From the NCBI GenBank assembly GCA_963855995.1, contig OY979723.1, positions 2,857,001-2,921,000 on the forward strand: a stretch of 64,000 nt of DNA, given 5' to 3'. The position numbers and the translations under genes are program-made. Shown here piece by piece: positions 28,301 through 36,900 of the stretch. The notes beneath the pieces were generated by a model. The model was not told the origin of the DNA and ran no database searches. It saw only the letters and a list, made by a program, of their open reading frames with translations. The first letter of the stretch is position 1; each line of letters begins with the position of its first letter. Origin of the DNA: Muricea muricata (taxonomy: Eukaryota > Cnidaria > Anthozoa > Malacalcyonacea > Plexauridae).

Positions 28301-30458
28301 TGTAGGCAAGATTAATGCCAGTAAAGAATTATATATTTCCATATTATTATGTCTTTTGATGCACAAATCCATTTCTTGTGGCGAGGTAGAAGTATTTGAG
28401 TTATTTTAAGAGAAAACTAGAGCCGGTGTGGGTTTGAATTGGAAGATAAAAACGGCCGAATAACGACTCGAAATCAATATCTAAACCTTAGTTTGGAAAG
28501 AAATAACCAAATTTGAGAAAGGCGGGACAAATGTGTATTAAGCTTGAGCAATTAGCTGTATAGATAAATATAATCGTGACAAATTATTCAACACACTTGA
28601 AAACCATACGTCAAGCACGTTTCATATGTCATTCACGCACTAGGTCTGTCGGATATTTCACTACATCTTCACATAACCTCCAAAGTCCAACATTATGGAT
28701 CTATTACATTACGAAGGCGACTTATGAATATAGTTTTTCATATATCACCTCTGAGCTAGGATGGATGGTTCTGAAACCAAAGGCTATGCTTTGGCGTACA
28801 GAAATAGAAAATTCTTAAAATCATGTCGTTTTTGCATGGGGAGCATGTTTGGTATCGACAAATGTATTGTATGGATAACGGGAGGAAATGTACCAGCGAG
28901 GAAAGTACCAGCTAATTGCGGGATTACGGTTCCTTAATGAGTTTCTTTATTCAAGTAACGACATTAACAATAAAAACATTAAGCTTTCAAAAGACCCCAA
29001 TACAATATAACATAGACCATTACTAGCAGAAAATTTAATAAAATATAAGAACAACCCACTAGTACTCTGAAAAACAACATCTTGTAAACTTAAGATTCGA
29101 GCTTTTAAAAACAAGACAACAATTTTGCGGTGATATTTCGACTCTAATTCAAAGCCATTGTCAAAACAGAGTGTGCTTATTTTTTCTTACACAATATAAC
29201 ATAGTGTCGAGTGTTATATTATTAATAAATTCATGTGCCGAATTTATAATTCTTAACAAAAGGCAAGCATATATGTTTATAAACAAAGCATACATGCAAA
29301 TATGCAATATGCTTAAATAACAACGTGGTGTAAAAGATTCTATCTCTCTAACAATAAAAAATTGTCCCTGAAAATGGTCTATGTATCTTAACGCTTAAAT
29401 TAGAACTACGATTATAGGGTGTTTCGATGTTTAATTCTATGTAAGCTAATTTTTAATACGCGTCCTTCTGTTGAAATAAGGGGACGTAGATCCTATAATT
29501 TTCGATATTATGATAATTTGAAGATGAAATAATGGCACCGAACTCCAATTCTGCGGTCTATATTTGGCCGAAAACGAACATCAAAACTCGATTAACCTCA
29601 GGGCTTAAATCGCAGCTCAAACAAAGACGTATTATGTCTCAAAATTTGATGACAACAAATGATAAAAATTTTTTTGTCTTATGTGACTGTGAGCACGCTG
29701 TTAGTTGTACGAGAGATGAACAGCTCCATTCACTAGATCCGAGTGATTGTTTCTGCGGCCGCAGAAAGGCAAAAATTATTGACACCAGAGATACTGTACT
29801 CGCAAGAGAATTGAAGTGACTTTAACTCGAGAATGCTGAACTTTTATTAGTACGCATTTATACTGAACGTCTTTTAGAACATCAATCATAGCGTTACACA
29901 TTTTTCGTAGAAACGACCCCTGAAAATGACCTTGAGCTGGCAAAGGGGCTATGCAATAGCCGCTTTTAAACTTGAAATAGTAATACGAGGCACAAAATAT
30001 AATAAGATTCAACTTCACAGGACACAACAAAATTATACAGCATGGCTGTCAAAGACAAAGAGTGTCATTTCTTCTCGACTAATAACAAACAATTATAGAA
30101 GCAACTTTGACTTCCAAAACCAGTTCTAATAACTCTAATTGCGACGCTACATTGAAACAAGACGTACCACATTTGCGTTGTCTTACAGAAGCCAGGCCAG
30201 TCGTTTCGCATTGTTCGGGTTTACGTGGCACAGGAACACGCCATCTTCCCCCAGCCGAGTCGCATTCGGTAAATTCGTATTCATATTCGCCCTGGAAGAA
30301 CAGGTAAAGCTAAACTAAGCCACCGAAAGTCGACAAACATACATATAAACACCAAATAAGCGTGGAAAACATACGAAATCTACTCATAATACCTCTTTAC
30401 AGGCTGGTAGAGTTGCTGAAGCGGCATAAATTGTCACAAGAAGCAACAGTAAATACAT
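177..30458 (-). CDS. ELAPOR: ELAPOR1/2-type endosome/lysosome transmembrane receptor, 3'-truncated by the window
   Basis: Multi-exon gene on the minus strand, 23 exons assembled, about 800 residues before the window edge. The family (human ELAPOR1 about 1,000 residues) is a type I membrane protein of the secretory, endosomal and lysosomal system linked to autophagy. The start at 30458 opens a signal peptide (MYLLLLLVTIYAASA). Then come cysteine-rich repeats, a region matching the family's middle block, and part of a mannose-6-phosphate-receptor-homology-like region. The remaining luminal part, transmembrane segment and tail (about 200 residues in the human protein) lie left of base 177. Every junction found closes in phase except a doubtful one between exons 17 and 18. 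Family assignment is by remembered alignment with family motifs such as YEYEFTECDS, GVAYTSEC and FTSQGTKYYHHF. The gene occupies almost half the window because its introns are full of repeats. Confidence 0.93.
2851..3053. mobile_element. hAT-like MITE with perfect 8-bp target duplication
   Basis: Terminal inverted repeats of about 40 bases, starting CAGTGGCGGATC and ending in its complement, flanked by CTTTCTTT on both sides (2843-2850 and 3054-3061). TIR start and 8-bp duplication fit hAT elements. It is non-coding, 203 bases, and sits in ELAPOR intron 20. Confidence 0.88.
3700..4145. repeat. Dispersed ~118-bp tandem repeat, block 1
   Basis: Degenerate units with the consensus pieces TAGTAACACTGGATCAATAA, GATGATCCTTACTGGACCTC and AGGAAGAACAGTTTAGAACT. 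In ELAPOR introns 19-20, on the side of exon 19. Confidence 0.8.
4603..4800. mobile_element. Palindromic MITE-like element
   Basis: The arms TGGCGGCTGTTTTTCAAGAA and its near-complement about 180 bases later extend into a longer imperfect inverted repeat that includes AAAACGAGAACGAAT. The middle holds a CCCTAACCC-like stretch. Non-coding, in ELAPOR intron 18. The family is not determined and the ends are approximate. Confidence 0.65.
4868..5017. mobile_element. hAT-like MITE
   Basis: Starts CAGTAGCGAAGCCAGC and ends GCTGGCTTCGCCACTG. The flanks AGGTTTAC and AGGTTTGT look like a decayed 8-bp duplication. Non-coding, 150 bases, in ELAPOR intron 18. Confidence 0.7.
5346..5837. mobile_element. 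Foldback element A, about 490 bp, upstream of the plus-strand acyltransferase
   Basis: Left end ACTTCAATTAAAGTGCC pairs with right end GGCACTTTAATGAAGT. Internal stretches such as GTCTAACTATTT and ATTCAACTTCATTCGAT are also present in inverted form towards the right end. A diverged relative lies at about 10805-11268. Together the two flank the inner parts of the nested gene pair. Confidence 0.65.
6211..6392. mobile_element. TTAA-flanked foldback MITE (piggyBac-type target site)
   Basis: A near-perfect inverted repeat with arms of more than 60 bases, beginning AGGCGGATTTCCATTCAGTG and ending in its complement, bounded by TTAA on both sides (6207-6210 and 6393-6396). It includes GTCGCGCGATCG. 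TTAA target duplication is typical of piggyBac-type elements; the family call is inference. It lies about 430 bases before the acyltransferase start. Confidence 0.75.
6455..6563. mobile_element. Harbinger-like foldback MITE
   Basis: Ends GGCCTGTTTTA and TAAAACAGGCC, flanked by TTA on both sides (6452-6454, 6564-6566). Inner arms include GTCGAATGCA and its complement. A three-base TWA duplication with GGCCTGTT-like ends is typical of PIF/Harbinger MITEs. It lies about 260 bases before the acyltransferase start codon. Confidence 0.65.
6824..8353 (+). CDS. Membrane-anchored acyltransferase, CAT/condensation superfamily (intronless, nested in ELAPOR intron 18)
   Basis: A 509-residue intact reading frame in one exon. 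Residues about 10-24 are a hydrophobic anchor (IAVLTVMCVLFVF) followed by basic residues. The body has the catalytic HxxxD motif as NHSITDG (His172, Asp176), and near residue 436 a DFGAD segment recalling the structural DFGWG motif of BAHD acyltransferases. These are marks of the chloramphenicol acetyltransferase-like superfamily (alcohol acetyltransferases, BAHD enzymes, wax-ester synthases, NRPS condensation domains). The likely reaction is CoA-dependent transfer of an acyl group to an alcohol or amine; the substrate is unknown. An AATAAA lies 160 bases after the stop (8513-8518). It lies opposite to its host gene ELAPOR and is a paralogue of 11300-12856. The absence of introns suggests retroposition or an old intronless lineage. 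Confidence 0.88.
   Translation: MDFDAASLFSIAVLTVMCVLFVFTRAKRLAKPNTVRRRIDGVIDLLDELSVERGGTGNLCLMACLNSKQSLSRQHVRDALVLLAKRQPMLRAIRITEENGDKYFEIKEISEVVAMLDITSSDVKSSEWKDVWFEYTAKQLGNGLLWRVVMLQEEFLPDTQNYANTLMFTFNHSITDGVSSINFCKQLLSYMNELANGATADKEVLSFDMQPYFHDAIARKRAWHAVLKFLLTYCGLRPILRFAMKKLISREFRTMKCNPYYAQFPPALDVSSFAGPMRLNTKVFTEQETKNILQACKVNRCTVTGALTAAANLAFCELIRDGLKQNEAPKIQWEFAINAKRLCDPKPSDEYIGYYVYMCEELFMDYRKPGAIADFWKLAQETTAEIRDNVKAERYVVKEALLFKLLTPKEGFDLVDRETLVRISSCNLVSSMGSFDFGADEQQRYELNECFVNVVGHGYPVTFSHHNHTINGKMGWQISYDASRVQIQHAEKFANLCFARFIEIAAGRA
8513..8518 (+). terminator. Poly(A) signal of the 6824-8353 acyltransferase
   Basis: AATAAA 160 bases after the stop codon, the first clear one on this strand, in AT-rich sequence. 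Confidence 0.6.
8836..8980. mobile_element. hAT-like MITE with perfect 8-bp target duplication
   Basis: The TIRs begin CAGGGTTGCCAGATT and end AATCTGGCAACCCTG; GTCCAAAG is duplicated at 8828-8835 and 8981-8988. It is 145 bases, non-coding, and lies 0.5 kb past the acyltransferase stop. Confidence 0.88.
10334..10653. mobile_element. Palindromic MITE between the two acyltransferase genes
   Basis: Inverted ends CTCTATATAATTA and TAATTATATATATAGAG, with inner arms carrying AACTTGGCCGCCATCTTTG and its complement CAAAGATGGCGGCCAAGTT. Non-coding, about 320 bases. The 8989-10333 stretch before it shows only AT-rich non-coding sequence. Confidence 0.7.
10805..11268. mobile_element. Foldback element B, relative of element A, abutting the 3' end of the minus-strand acyltransferase
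   Basis: Shares with 5346-5837 the segments TCTAACTATTT, GTATTCAACTTCATTCGAT and, at the other end, AATAAATAGTTG ... TTCGTTT.ATAGGCA. The outer left terminus is eroded, so its boundary is approximate. Its right end contains the AATAAA (minus strand, 11259-11264) that the neighbouring acyltransferase gene would use. Confidence 0.6.
11259..11264 (-). terminator. Poly(A) signal of the 11300-12856 acyltransferase copy
   Basis: AATAAA on the minus strand, 36 bases past the stop codon and inside the end of foldback element B. Confidence 0.5.
11300..12856 (-). pseudogene. Paralogous acyltransferase with an in-frame TGA after the anchor (nested in ELAPOR intron 18)
   Basis: From GTG at 12691 a 463-residue frame is open to the stop at 11300 and aligns along its length with the 6824-8353 protein, including HxxxD (KHSIIDGIS) and the DFGAE segment. 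Going upstream in the same frame the homology continues (AKxxxKP-like stretch, GSFETLFDVFSDERGG) to an ATG at 12856 that starts a hydrophobic anchor (LLLTAMCIFLVYK) matching the anchor of the first gene. Between them, codon 24 is TGA (12785-12787). No other frame break was seen. Possible readings: a recent pseudogene, a nonsense allele, stop readthrough, a sequencing error, or initiation further in (first downstream in-frame ATG at 12592), which would cost part of the domain. An AATAAA (minus strand, 11259-11264) lies 36 bases past the stop. It is transcribed in the same direction as ELAPOR if expressed. Confidence 0.8.
13603..13771. mobile_element. MITE with GTAATAATTCCGTGTTCTCA ends, copy 1
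   Basis: The inverted ends GTAATAATTCCGTGTTCT and its complement enclose a CCTAACC-rich stretch. The same element lies in opposite orientation at 16748-16912. Both are in ELAPOR introns. Confidence 0.75.
13800..14015. repeat. Dispersed repeat, related to 52255-52465
   Basis: Shares CCACTCAGCAGT, ATTGACTGGCCAGAACCTGC and AATGAACATGCGTAAT with the 52 kb copy. It also holds a short direct duplication of GGCCAGAAAATGCAATTGACT. Non-coding. Confidence 0.7.
14517..18597 (-). CDS. ELAPOR: ELAPOR exons 14-18: middle block
   Basis: Exons: 14 18515-18597 (EWNGKQSKQKYV), 15 18029-18151 (TEGFYWVFRKG), 16 17512-17601 (IFYFIKVTKTVDGG then CKKCPIG), 17 16947-17023 (CIPCPKGNRITSDQNG), 18 14517 to about 14592 (STQCESDCKFSS). 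Phases close from exon 13 to 17. Exon 18 has two possible acceptors: AAAAAG|GA at 14592 joins in phase to exon 17 but leaves out about six residues that the human protein has between the two cysteines (the GTKNN region). The better-looking TTTTTAG|T at 14600 is out of phase with exon 17 unless a microexon of roughly 10 bases lies in the 14601-16946 intron. I could not locate one. Confidence 0.85.
16344..16470. repeat. 26-bp tandem repeat, about five copies
   Basis: Unit GTACTAGTAGTTTGAAATTT plus TTCAAC, repeated with few changes. In ELAPOR intron 17. Confidence 0.85.
16748..16912. mobile_element. MITE with GTAATAATTCCGTGTTCTCA ends, copy 2
   Basis: Inverse orientation of the 13603-13771 copy. 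The interior contains GGATTAGGGTTTGGGTTAGG. It ends 35 bases from ELAPOR exon 17. Confidence 0.75.
17066..17136. repeat. 21-bp tandem repeat
   Basis: The unit ATTACATGCTCCATTGTATTG is repeated three to four times just upstream (gene sense) of ELAPOR exon 17. Confidence 0.8.
18738..19500. mobile_element. Large foldback transposon, arms over 300 bp
   Basis: Left arm from CAGGGTGTATAAAAAAAACG (about 18739-19080), right arm its near-perfect complement (about 19165-19498) ending CACCCTG. The arms differ at only a few sites. The short centre has no open frame. It lies in ELAPOR intron 13. A solo end with ACAGGGTGTATAACAAAAGG occurs near 417. Superfamily not determined. Confidence 0.85.
19507..19668. 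mobile_element. Palindromic MITE-like element
   Basis: GTTGTCTGTTCAGTTATAGA pairs with TCTATAACTGAACAGACAAC about 130 bases later; the inner ATGACGTCATAATG/CATTATGACGTC also pair. It starts right after the large foldback. Confidence 0.7.
20902..30458 (-). CDS. ELAPOR: ELAPOR exons 1-13: signal peptide and cysteine-rich first half
   Basis: Exons on the minus strand: 1 30393-30458, 2 30168-30291, 3 27765-27963, 4 26974-27052, 5 26680-26748, 6 26317-26406, 7 25436-25550, 8 24360-24429, 9 23953-24035, 10 23439-23527, 11 22602-22782, 12 22114-22218, 13 20902-21104. Landmarks: exon 2 EYEYEFTECDSAGGRWRVP; exon 3 DPGKYLDVNSPEQSCKPC; exon 4 WKATGDYLVSSADACT; exon 8 GVAYTSECTPCSAGTF; exon 9 CTPCPANQYSAEGATEC; exon 11 CAPCNPGMFKNGTRCDFCPP; exon 12 EYGFYFNWWRSWPENM. 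CxxC-type repeats resemble the ephrin-receptor/TNFR-like cysteine repeats known in this family. For exon 2 the donor at G|GTACGT (30168) was preferred over an earlier GTAAGA because it keeps phase and the conserved cysteine pair (CASAC). Confidence 0.92.
21380..21533. mobile_element. Near-perfect palindrome of about 150 bp
   Basis: Arms of about 70 bases: CATAATCCGAAGATTAGCAT ... and ACGGATTAAAACAAGACGAT ... are repeated in complement after a 12-base centre. In ELAPOR intron 12. Confidence 0.8.
22265..22565. repeat. Dispersed ACTCTCATACAAACTCTCGC repeat
   Basis: Units with AACTCTTGTTCTCGTTTGAC, CAGGACATGAGAGTTGAGAA and ACTCTCATACAAACTCTC. Relatives lie at 24080-24330, 28065-28265, 30825-31050, 58845-58930 and 59505-59640, in both orientations. 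Non-coding, mostly in introns. Confidence 0.8.
23650..23845. repeat. Dispersed ~118-bp tandem repeat, block 2
   Basis: Fewer than two units of the same consensus (TTTCCTGCTGTAGTAACACT, GGATCAATAAGAGATGAT). ELAPOR intron 9. Confidence 0.75.
25640..26150. repeat. Dispersed ~118-bp tandem repeat, block 3
   Basis: About four units with TTTCCTCCTGTAGTAACACT and GACCAGTATAAATAATGTTA. ELAPOR intron 6. Confidence 0.85.
27165..27600. repeat. Dispersed ~118-bp tandem repeat, block 4 (inverted orientation)
   Basis: Same family read on the other strand: TTGATCCAGTGTTACTACAG, GAGGTCCAGTAAGGATCATC. ELAPOR intron 3, the only block inverted relative to the others. Confidence 0.85.
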
Positions 30459-32879
30459 TGTTAACTTTGCCAACGCCGTCAAACGTCTTAAACCACCAAG
30501 GATAGAACTTTTAAATCGTTAACTCGACTCCTTCGAACGAATGACGCCTAAAAAATCCGTTATTTCCAACGAATCTTACGAATTCAAACCTTATTTGTCT
30601 CGGTCAAAACAATCTTAGCACGAAATCGGTCAGCTGGCAAAGTGGCGTAATTTGCAATGCAAATATTTGAATACTACACAGATGTCTGGCGAATGCAAAT
30701 GAAACTGCTCAAGTGCTCATTGTTTGTTTTGCTAATTTTCATTCAAGCTTGGAGTAAATGAATTTGAAATTTGTTTCAATTTAACCCAATTGTTCTTGGA
30801 GGAGATTCGGAGGGCACGTGAATCATATGAGGGTAGATGAGTGTTGAGAGGCAAGAGTTTGTATGAGAATTTTTTTAAGAGAGAGAAAGAGTTGTGAAGC
30901 GAGATCTAGAGAGAGAGAATGGAGAAGCTAGATTTTGCATGTTAGTTTTCTCAAGTCTCATCCCCTGGTTAAACGAGAGTTGCATGTCTGAGAGTTGATG
31001 AGAGTTTGTATAAGAGTTTTCTCAACTATTATGTCCTGGTCAAAAGAGAAAACGAGTATAGCATGCATGGGCGGGGATCCAGCTTAAAATCTGACAGTAG
31101 CAAATTCCTGGGTCCGACATAACTGGGGGGTCCGGGGCATGCTCCCCCGGAAAATTTGTGAAATTTTGAAAAACTCACTCACCGTGAGTAAAAGGCCAAT
31201 AAAAAACCATTTTGCTGTTTTTAATCACTTGTATCTTTTGTTTTCCTTTACGAAACTTGTTGAAAATTTGTAATCATGTTCAGTAAAGAGCACTGCTGTT
31301 TGTTGTGTTTTCTGGCCCTAGTTCTCGATTGTGACAACAACAGCTGTAAGGATATTTAGCAGAAGTATCGCTGTCGGCACGTTTATGAAGCTCCTGAAAA
31401 AAGGGTAAATAAAATTACGAGGGGGTAAACTCAGAAAAACTGTCTTTTAATTAACATAAGGAACATATTCAAAATTTCGCTACCTCATATTTTCAGCCGT
31501 TGTCTTGTATTCTTCGCTTTTCTTAGCTTTTCATTCCTTTGTATTCAATTTGTTTTTCGCGCATGCGTGTAACGTTTGACCGCGGTGTTCTTAGCAATTG
31601 CTTATATAGAAACGACTTACCCCGCTTGTGACGTTGTGGATTTTTTTGCATATCCAAGATGCCGGATGCCCAGTGTGTATTTCCTTCTTTCGTTTTCAAT
31701 ATTTCAGTTACTTCGAAGGTTCTTGTCGATAATCCAAACAGAAAATATACAGCTATATCCTTTCAAGTAAAATTAGGGAAAAACTCATCTCTAACAAGGT
31801 CAACTAACAGTGTAGGTAGCGCAGTAAAAAAAAAATATAGAGGTTCTTTCACAAGTTGAAACAATAAAACAGCATTCGACGTTTCGACCCATCAAGAAGC
31901 AAGAATATATTTCCTTCATATATTTTTGTTTTCCCCAAAAAATTCCTTTTGAGATCGATAGTTTTTATAGCCTGTGATCAAGAATATATGCCCCCACCCA
32001 ATTATCGATCTGCCAGCGCCGCTGGAAGTAAGGGGCAAACACTCCATCGGCAGAAATTTAAATTCACACTTTAATCAATGTAGAACATTTTTATTCAAAT
32101 ATAATACAGGATTTCTCCAATATAGTTTAAATTTTAAAACACTTCCCAGATGAAACCCAACATAAGAACAGGCAATGCATTCACGCAATTGGAATGTCGA
32201 GGCCATGTTGTTTACACTAAACGTATGAAAGCAAAGCGTTTATGGAGCCAAAGTTGTCTTCGCCGTTTCCAACACAGAATAAAGTGTACACAAGTTTTAC
32301 TCAAGTTAATAATCCAACACAGAACAGAGTAAATAGACGTCTAGCTCAAGTAATACATTAACGTCCCCAGTTTAGGATTGCGCATGAAGCTATTTTACAT
32401 TGCAAGATATCTCCCAGTTTTGTGGGTTATATCTTTATGGGTTAAAAAATTTTTATTGCGAGTTTATATTTCGATCAGAAATGAAACTCTTGATGAACTC
32501 CAAATAATTTGTGCCATCTGCATTGACATGAGCTAAAACAATAGTAACCAGTTATAGGAGTTATAAAAAGTTGAAAACGGCCAGAAATCTCGACTCCCTA
32601 AACGCTTAGCTTTAATAAGGCCACTACAACGAGAAATTGTCAATTTTAACATCCTAAGACCTATAATACTATTTTAATAATATTTAAGCAGCTTTTGTTA
32701 TCTGCATTTAAATAATATCAATTATTGAGTATATTTCTATATATATATGTACGACTTTGCTGCGTGTAATGAATATAGGCTAAGATAGGTTATATATGTA
32801 TAATATACATATACTACATCAGACAAGATGTGCATACTAAAAACACTGGATAGGAGAAAGTCGAAGTCGTTGCATTGAT

Positions 32880-33160
32880 GATATGGAGAACAGTGAGATT
32901 TTCTAAGTAATGAAAAGACAATGGAACATTCTGTCACTGGATCATGACCGGATGACACAGAGAACAGCGACATTTTCAAAGTAATGACAAGACAATGGAA
33001 CATTCTGATCACTAGATCATGACTGAATGGCAAGAAGAACAGTGAGATTTTCAAAACAACGAAAAGAAATAGAACATTCCGATCACTGGATAATGACTGG
33101 ACGACATGGAGAACAGCGACATTTTGAAAACAATGAAAAGACAATGAAACATTGTCTATC
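32880..33160. repeat. ~75-bp tandem repeat, four units
   Basis: Unit with AGAACAGCGACATTTTCAAA, GACAATGGAACATTCTG and ATCACTGGATCATGACTG, spaced 73-76 bases. Confidence 0.8.
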
Positions 33161-33399
33161 GCACTCTCTCTTTCACAATGCCCTCCACGCAAACAATCCA
33201 TGCATGCTCTGCGGACTCGATTGCGAAAGAACTAATAGCCAGCCAATGTTTTTAGTATCCATAGCAACAAGATATCGTGCGGCAGAAATATGAAAGGCAA
33301 TGTACAAAATGAATATATATATATGGCCTATTATTTACAATAAAACTGCAAGCAAACCAAATGTTTTTACTAGATTGCAGAATACTGGGAACCAAGGAG

Positions 33400-33750
33400 G
33401 AAACGATGTTTTCTCGCTTGTTCACCTTTGACTGAGAAACATGGCTAGGAAAGAATGTTTGAATCCTAATTTTCCAGTTCAAACAATGACTTCTGGTTTC
33501 TCCACCTTCAGGAATCATGGCTAGGAAACAATGTTTCCCGGTTTGTCCACCTTCATGAAACATGGCGAGGAAACAATGTTTCCTGGTTTGTCCACCTTCA
33601 TGAAACATGGCGAGGAAACAATGTTTCCTGGTTTGTCCACCTTCAGGAAATATGGCTAGGATACAATGTTTCCTGGTTTGTCTACCTTAAGGAAACATGG
33701 CTAGGAAACAATGCTTCCTGGCTTGTCCACTTTTTGGAAACATACATGCT
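33400..33750. repeat. 45-bp tandem repeat, five to seven units
   Basis: Unit GAAACATGGCGAGGAAACAA plus TGTTTCCTGGTTTGTCCACC and TTCAT. The minus-strand frame through it is a 15-residue repeat and not a gene. A related single unit lies near 26570-26670. Confidence 0.85.
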
Positions 33751-33910
33751 TGAATTTTGAGAAAGGTGCCTAACATGGCCGAAATAAAGGTTGATGATTA
33801 TGTTTATATATGCCTGTCATACATGCGATAAAAACAATTCGTTTGCTTGCAGTATATGAAAACGTTTTCTGTACAATTTAATATTTTATATAAAATGCTC
33901 TATTTCTGTG

Positions 33911-36900
33911 TTATAATTCCATATCTTGTGTCTCGTCCTCCGAGAAGTCTGAAATCGAACTCTCCTCACTCGACGAGGACATCTCGTCCTGTTCTTTCAA
34001 CGCTTCTTCCGTTGCGTATTTCTTGATGTAGTCTTAAAGTTTGTAAAGAATTTTGAGGAATTCGTGAATACCAGCTGATCTGACCGTGAGTAAAAGGCCT
34101 AGGACTAGCATTCAAATAGAAGTCCATTTTGCTGTTTTTAATCACTTATATCTTTTATTTCCCTTTATGAAACTTGTTGAAACTTTGTAATCATGTTCAG
34201 TAAAGAAAGTTATAAGTCTACCGGAAATTTGGAACCGAAGTAAATTATACCTAATGAGAAATTTGTCAGTTTGACTCGAAAAATGGATTTCTATTTGACA
34301 ACTAGTGCCAGTACTTTTCCGTGCTTTCAGAACACCTAGTAATTAATGAGTTTTATACCCAATCAAACTCTCCACATAACATCACATGCAGACCCTTGTA
34401 CACCTCACACAAATTAACGTCGATCAGTTACGAACACTCCTTGTTGCAACAGAGAAATACAACCACGAGTATTGCTAACTGCGTTCGTGTGTTGCAATAC
34501 TCCCCTCCTAGTGCAAATTTTGTGAAACTCGTGAAGAAAACATAAAAGAAATATATATATATTTAATCAATATCTGTAAAACGAATAAAGATCTTGTTCT
34601 CGTTTGCATGAACTTTACAGTGTGTCTGTTGCAAGTGCGGCCATTTAGACAACACTTCAAAGCTATTGTTGATAGCGAGTTTTGGACATCAAAGCCTGTT
34701 GTGTAAAGGCTGAGTATCAGCGTATGACTATTACAGTCTACGATAATGCTCAATTTATACACCATTTATACCACATACGATATACACCATTTTGTTAACT
34801 TCATATTTCGGCAAAACGAAAATCTCAAGCAATCAAGGATTAAGCAGTTTTTACAACGTAAACTATGACTTATTTCAATACCTCAAAATCATGTTACGCT
34901 TCACGTAATCCTGGGTAAGCGGGATCATATAATCAGCCCCTAAAAAGCATAGCTGACACGAATTGTTTCTGTTCGTTTCCCACTGCACATACCTTTTATT
35001 CTGTCCTTGTATTGTTCTGGTTTGTGTAGATAAAGCGCGGCTGCGTCGCCATTTAATGGATCCACTGGATTAGGATACGCCAGTAGTTGCGGGAGAAATG
35101 CTTCGAAGATATTTGATAAATCTAAATTCAAATGCCACCATTTTAAGAAGAACATACTACTCTCTCATAAAATCAAATTTCACCATTTCAAGAAGAACAT
35201 ATTACTCTCTCATTAAATAAAATTTCACTATTTCATGAAGAACATAATACCCTCTCATAAAATCAAATTTTACCATTTCAAGAAAAACATACTACCCTCT
35301 CATAAAATTAAATTTCACCATTTCAAGAAGAACATACTACCCTCTCATAAAATTAAATTTCACCATTTCAAGAAGAACATACTACCCTCTCATAAAATTA
35401 AATTTCACCATTTCAAGAAGAACATACTACCCTCTCATAAAATTAAATTTCACCATTTCAAGAAAAACATACTACACTCTCATAAAATCAAATTTCACCA
35501 TTTCAAGAAAAACATACTACTCTCTCATAAAATTTCACTATTTCACAAAGAACATAATACTCTTTCATAAAATAAAATTTCACCATTTCAAGAACAACAT
35601 ACGACACTCTCATAAAATCAGCTCGCCAATTAGTTCACTGATGTGAATACCAAGGAGCATGGAAACGTCAAAGTTTACAGATAAATTGTACCAGGAATAC
35701 TTACCATACAGAGCAGTCCAAGCTTGGTTAATGACATCAAGGCATACCGTGCCAGAACTAGGACAAGAATTTAGGGACAGATGGTCAAAATTTGTGAGTT
35801 AATTGGGGCCAGTTGTACAGAAAGTGGAAGTAGTATTGAGTAAAAGGCTTAATATATATAGTAATGACTTGTAGAATGAATTAAAATTCAAAATTAATTA
35901 ATGACTTTTCTACCCAATCAACCTTTCCAGATTACATCACATGCATATACCCCTGTAAACGCCATGCAAACTAATGTCAATCAGTCAGAAACACTTGTGG
36001 TTGTAACAGAAATTTTAAAATACAATCACGAGTGCTTGTCACTGCCATACATGCAGCTCATCTTTATGCATTCATTCCACAAGTTGTTTACAATACTTGA
36101 TCCGTGTTGCACCAGTATTAAATATAAAATTGCTTGTCTTTGACTTGCAATATTTCACATAACACTTCCATTTGTACTGAACTAATAAACACTATTACAA
36201 AAACAACTACAAAACTAACTTAATTTATAAATCATAATTTTGTGCACTGTAATAATAATTAAAGCATTTCAAAATAACAAATACTTGGACTTACGCTTCA
36301 TCGATGTTTGGATGATATATCTTGTTCAAAAATCCTAGCACACAAAATGCAAAAGACTGAATTGTATTGTCTAGCAAACACATTAACTCAAGACAAACAG
36401 CCAGAGCTAGTGGCATTTCAGGGCTTAAAAGGCAATGGTCAACTAGTATTTTTGGCCAATCCAGATGATCGACTTGTTAAACTGCATTCAAACCTAAGAC
36501 AATTGTTTTATTCTTTCAAATTACTTTTTATTTTCAAGAGTTACTTCAGTTAACAGCAAAGTATTTTTTATCATTATGCAGAGCTTAGAAACAGCCATCA
36601 ATTAATAAACATTGGAAACAAGTATTGATTTAATTTACCTATAGATGGTGATTTGAATGGATATTTATCTGGAAGATCCACACGAACCTTCCATACGCCT
36701 CCTTCATAGAGTGCTGGAAATAAAAGTCAACAATTTACGATTGTGCACAACAATCTTTATAACATTAAATATAATGTTGTGGAACACCACATAAGTTTAT
36801 TATTGCAAATAAGATTACTATTATTATTATTAGCACTGATGAAGATCCAAGCTTACGGCTTGACAGCTTTGCGATAATAAAATTATCTGGTACTTCTACA

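Larger units (their letters stand above)
30459..33910. other. Intergenic stretch between ELAPOR 5' end and UBE2H 3' end
   Basis: No gene seen. It should hold the ELAPOR promoter next to 30459, but no clear TATA or initiator was found. It contains a dispersed ACTCTCATAC repeat (30825-31050), a GGGGGGTCCGGGGCATGC stretch (31125-31150) like a decayed transposon end, a repeat related to 34080-34210 (31170-31300), and two tandem repeats listed separately. Confidence 0.6.

Noticed and set aside
33252..33608. 118-residue minus-strand frame with HEGGQTRKHCFLAMF repeats
   Set aside because: It is the translation of a 45-bp tandem repeat next to the UBE2H 3' end.
35235..35570. 111-residue plus-strand frame with 15-residue repeats
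   Set aside because: It is the translation of a 45-bp tandem array inside a UBE2H intron; no start context or conserved feature.
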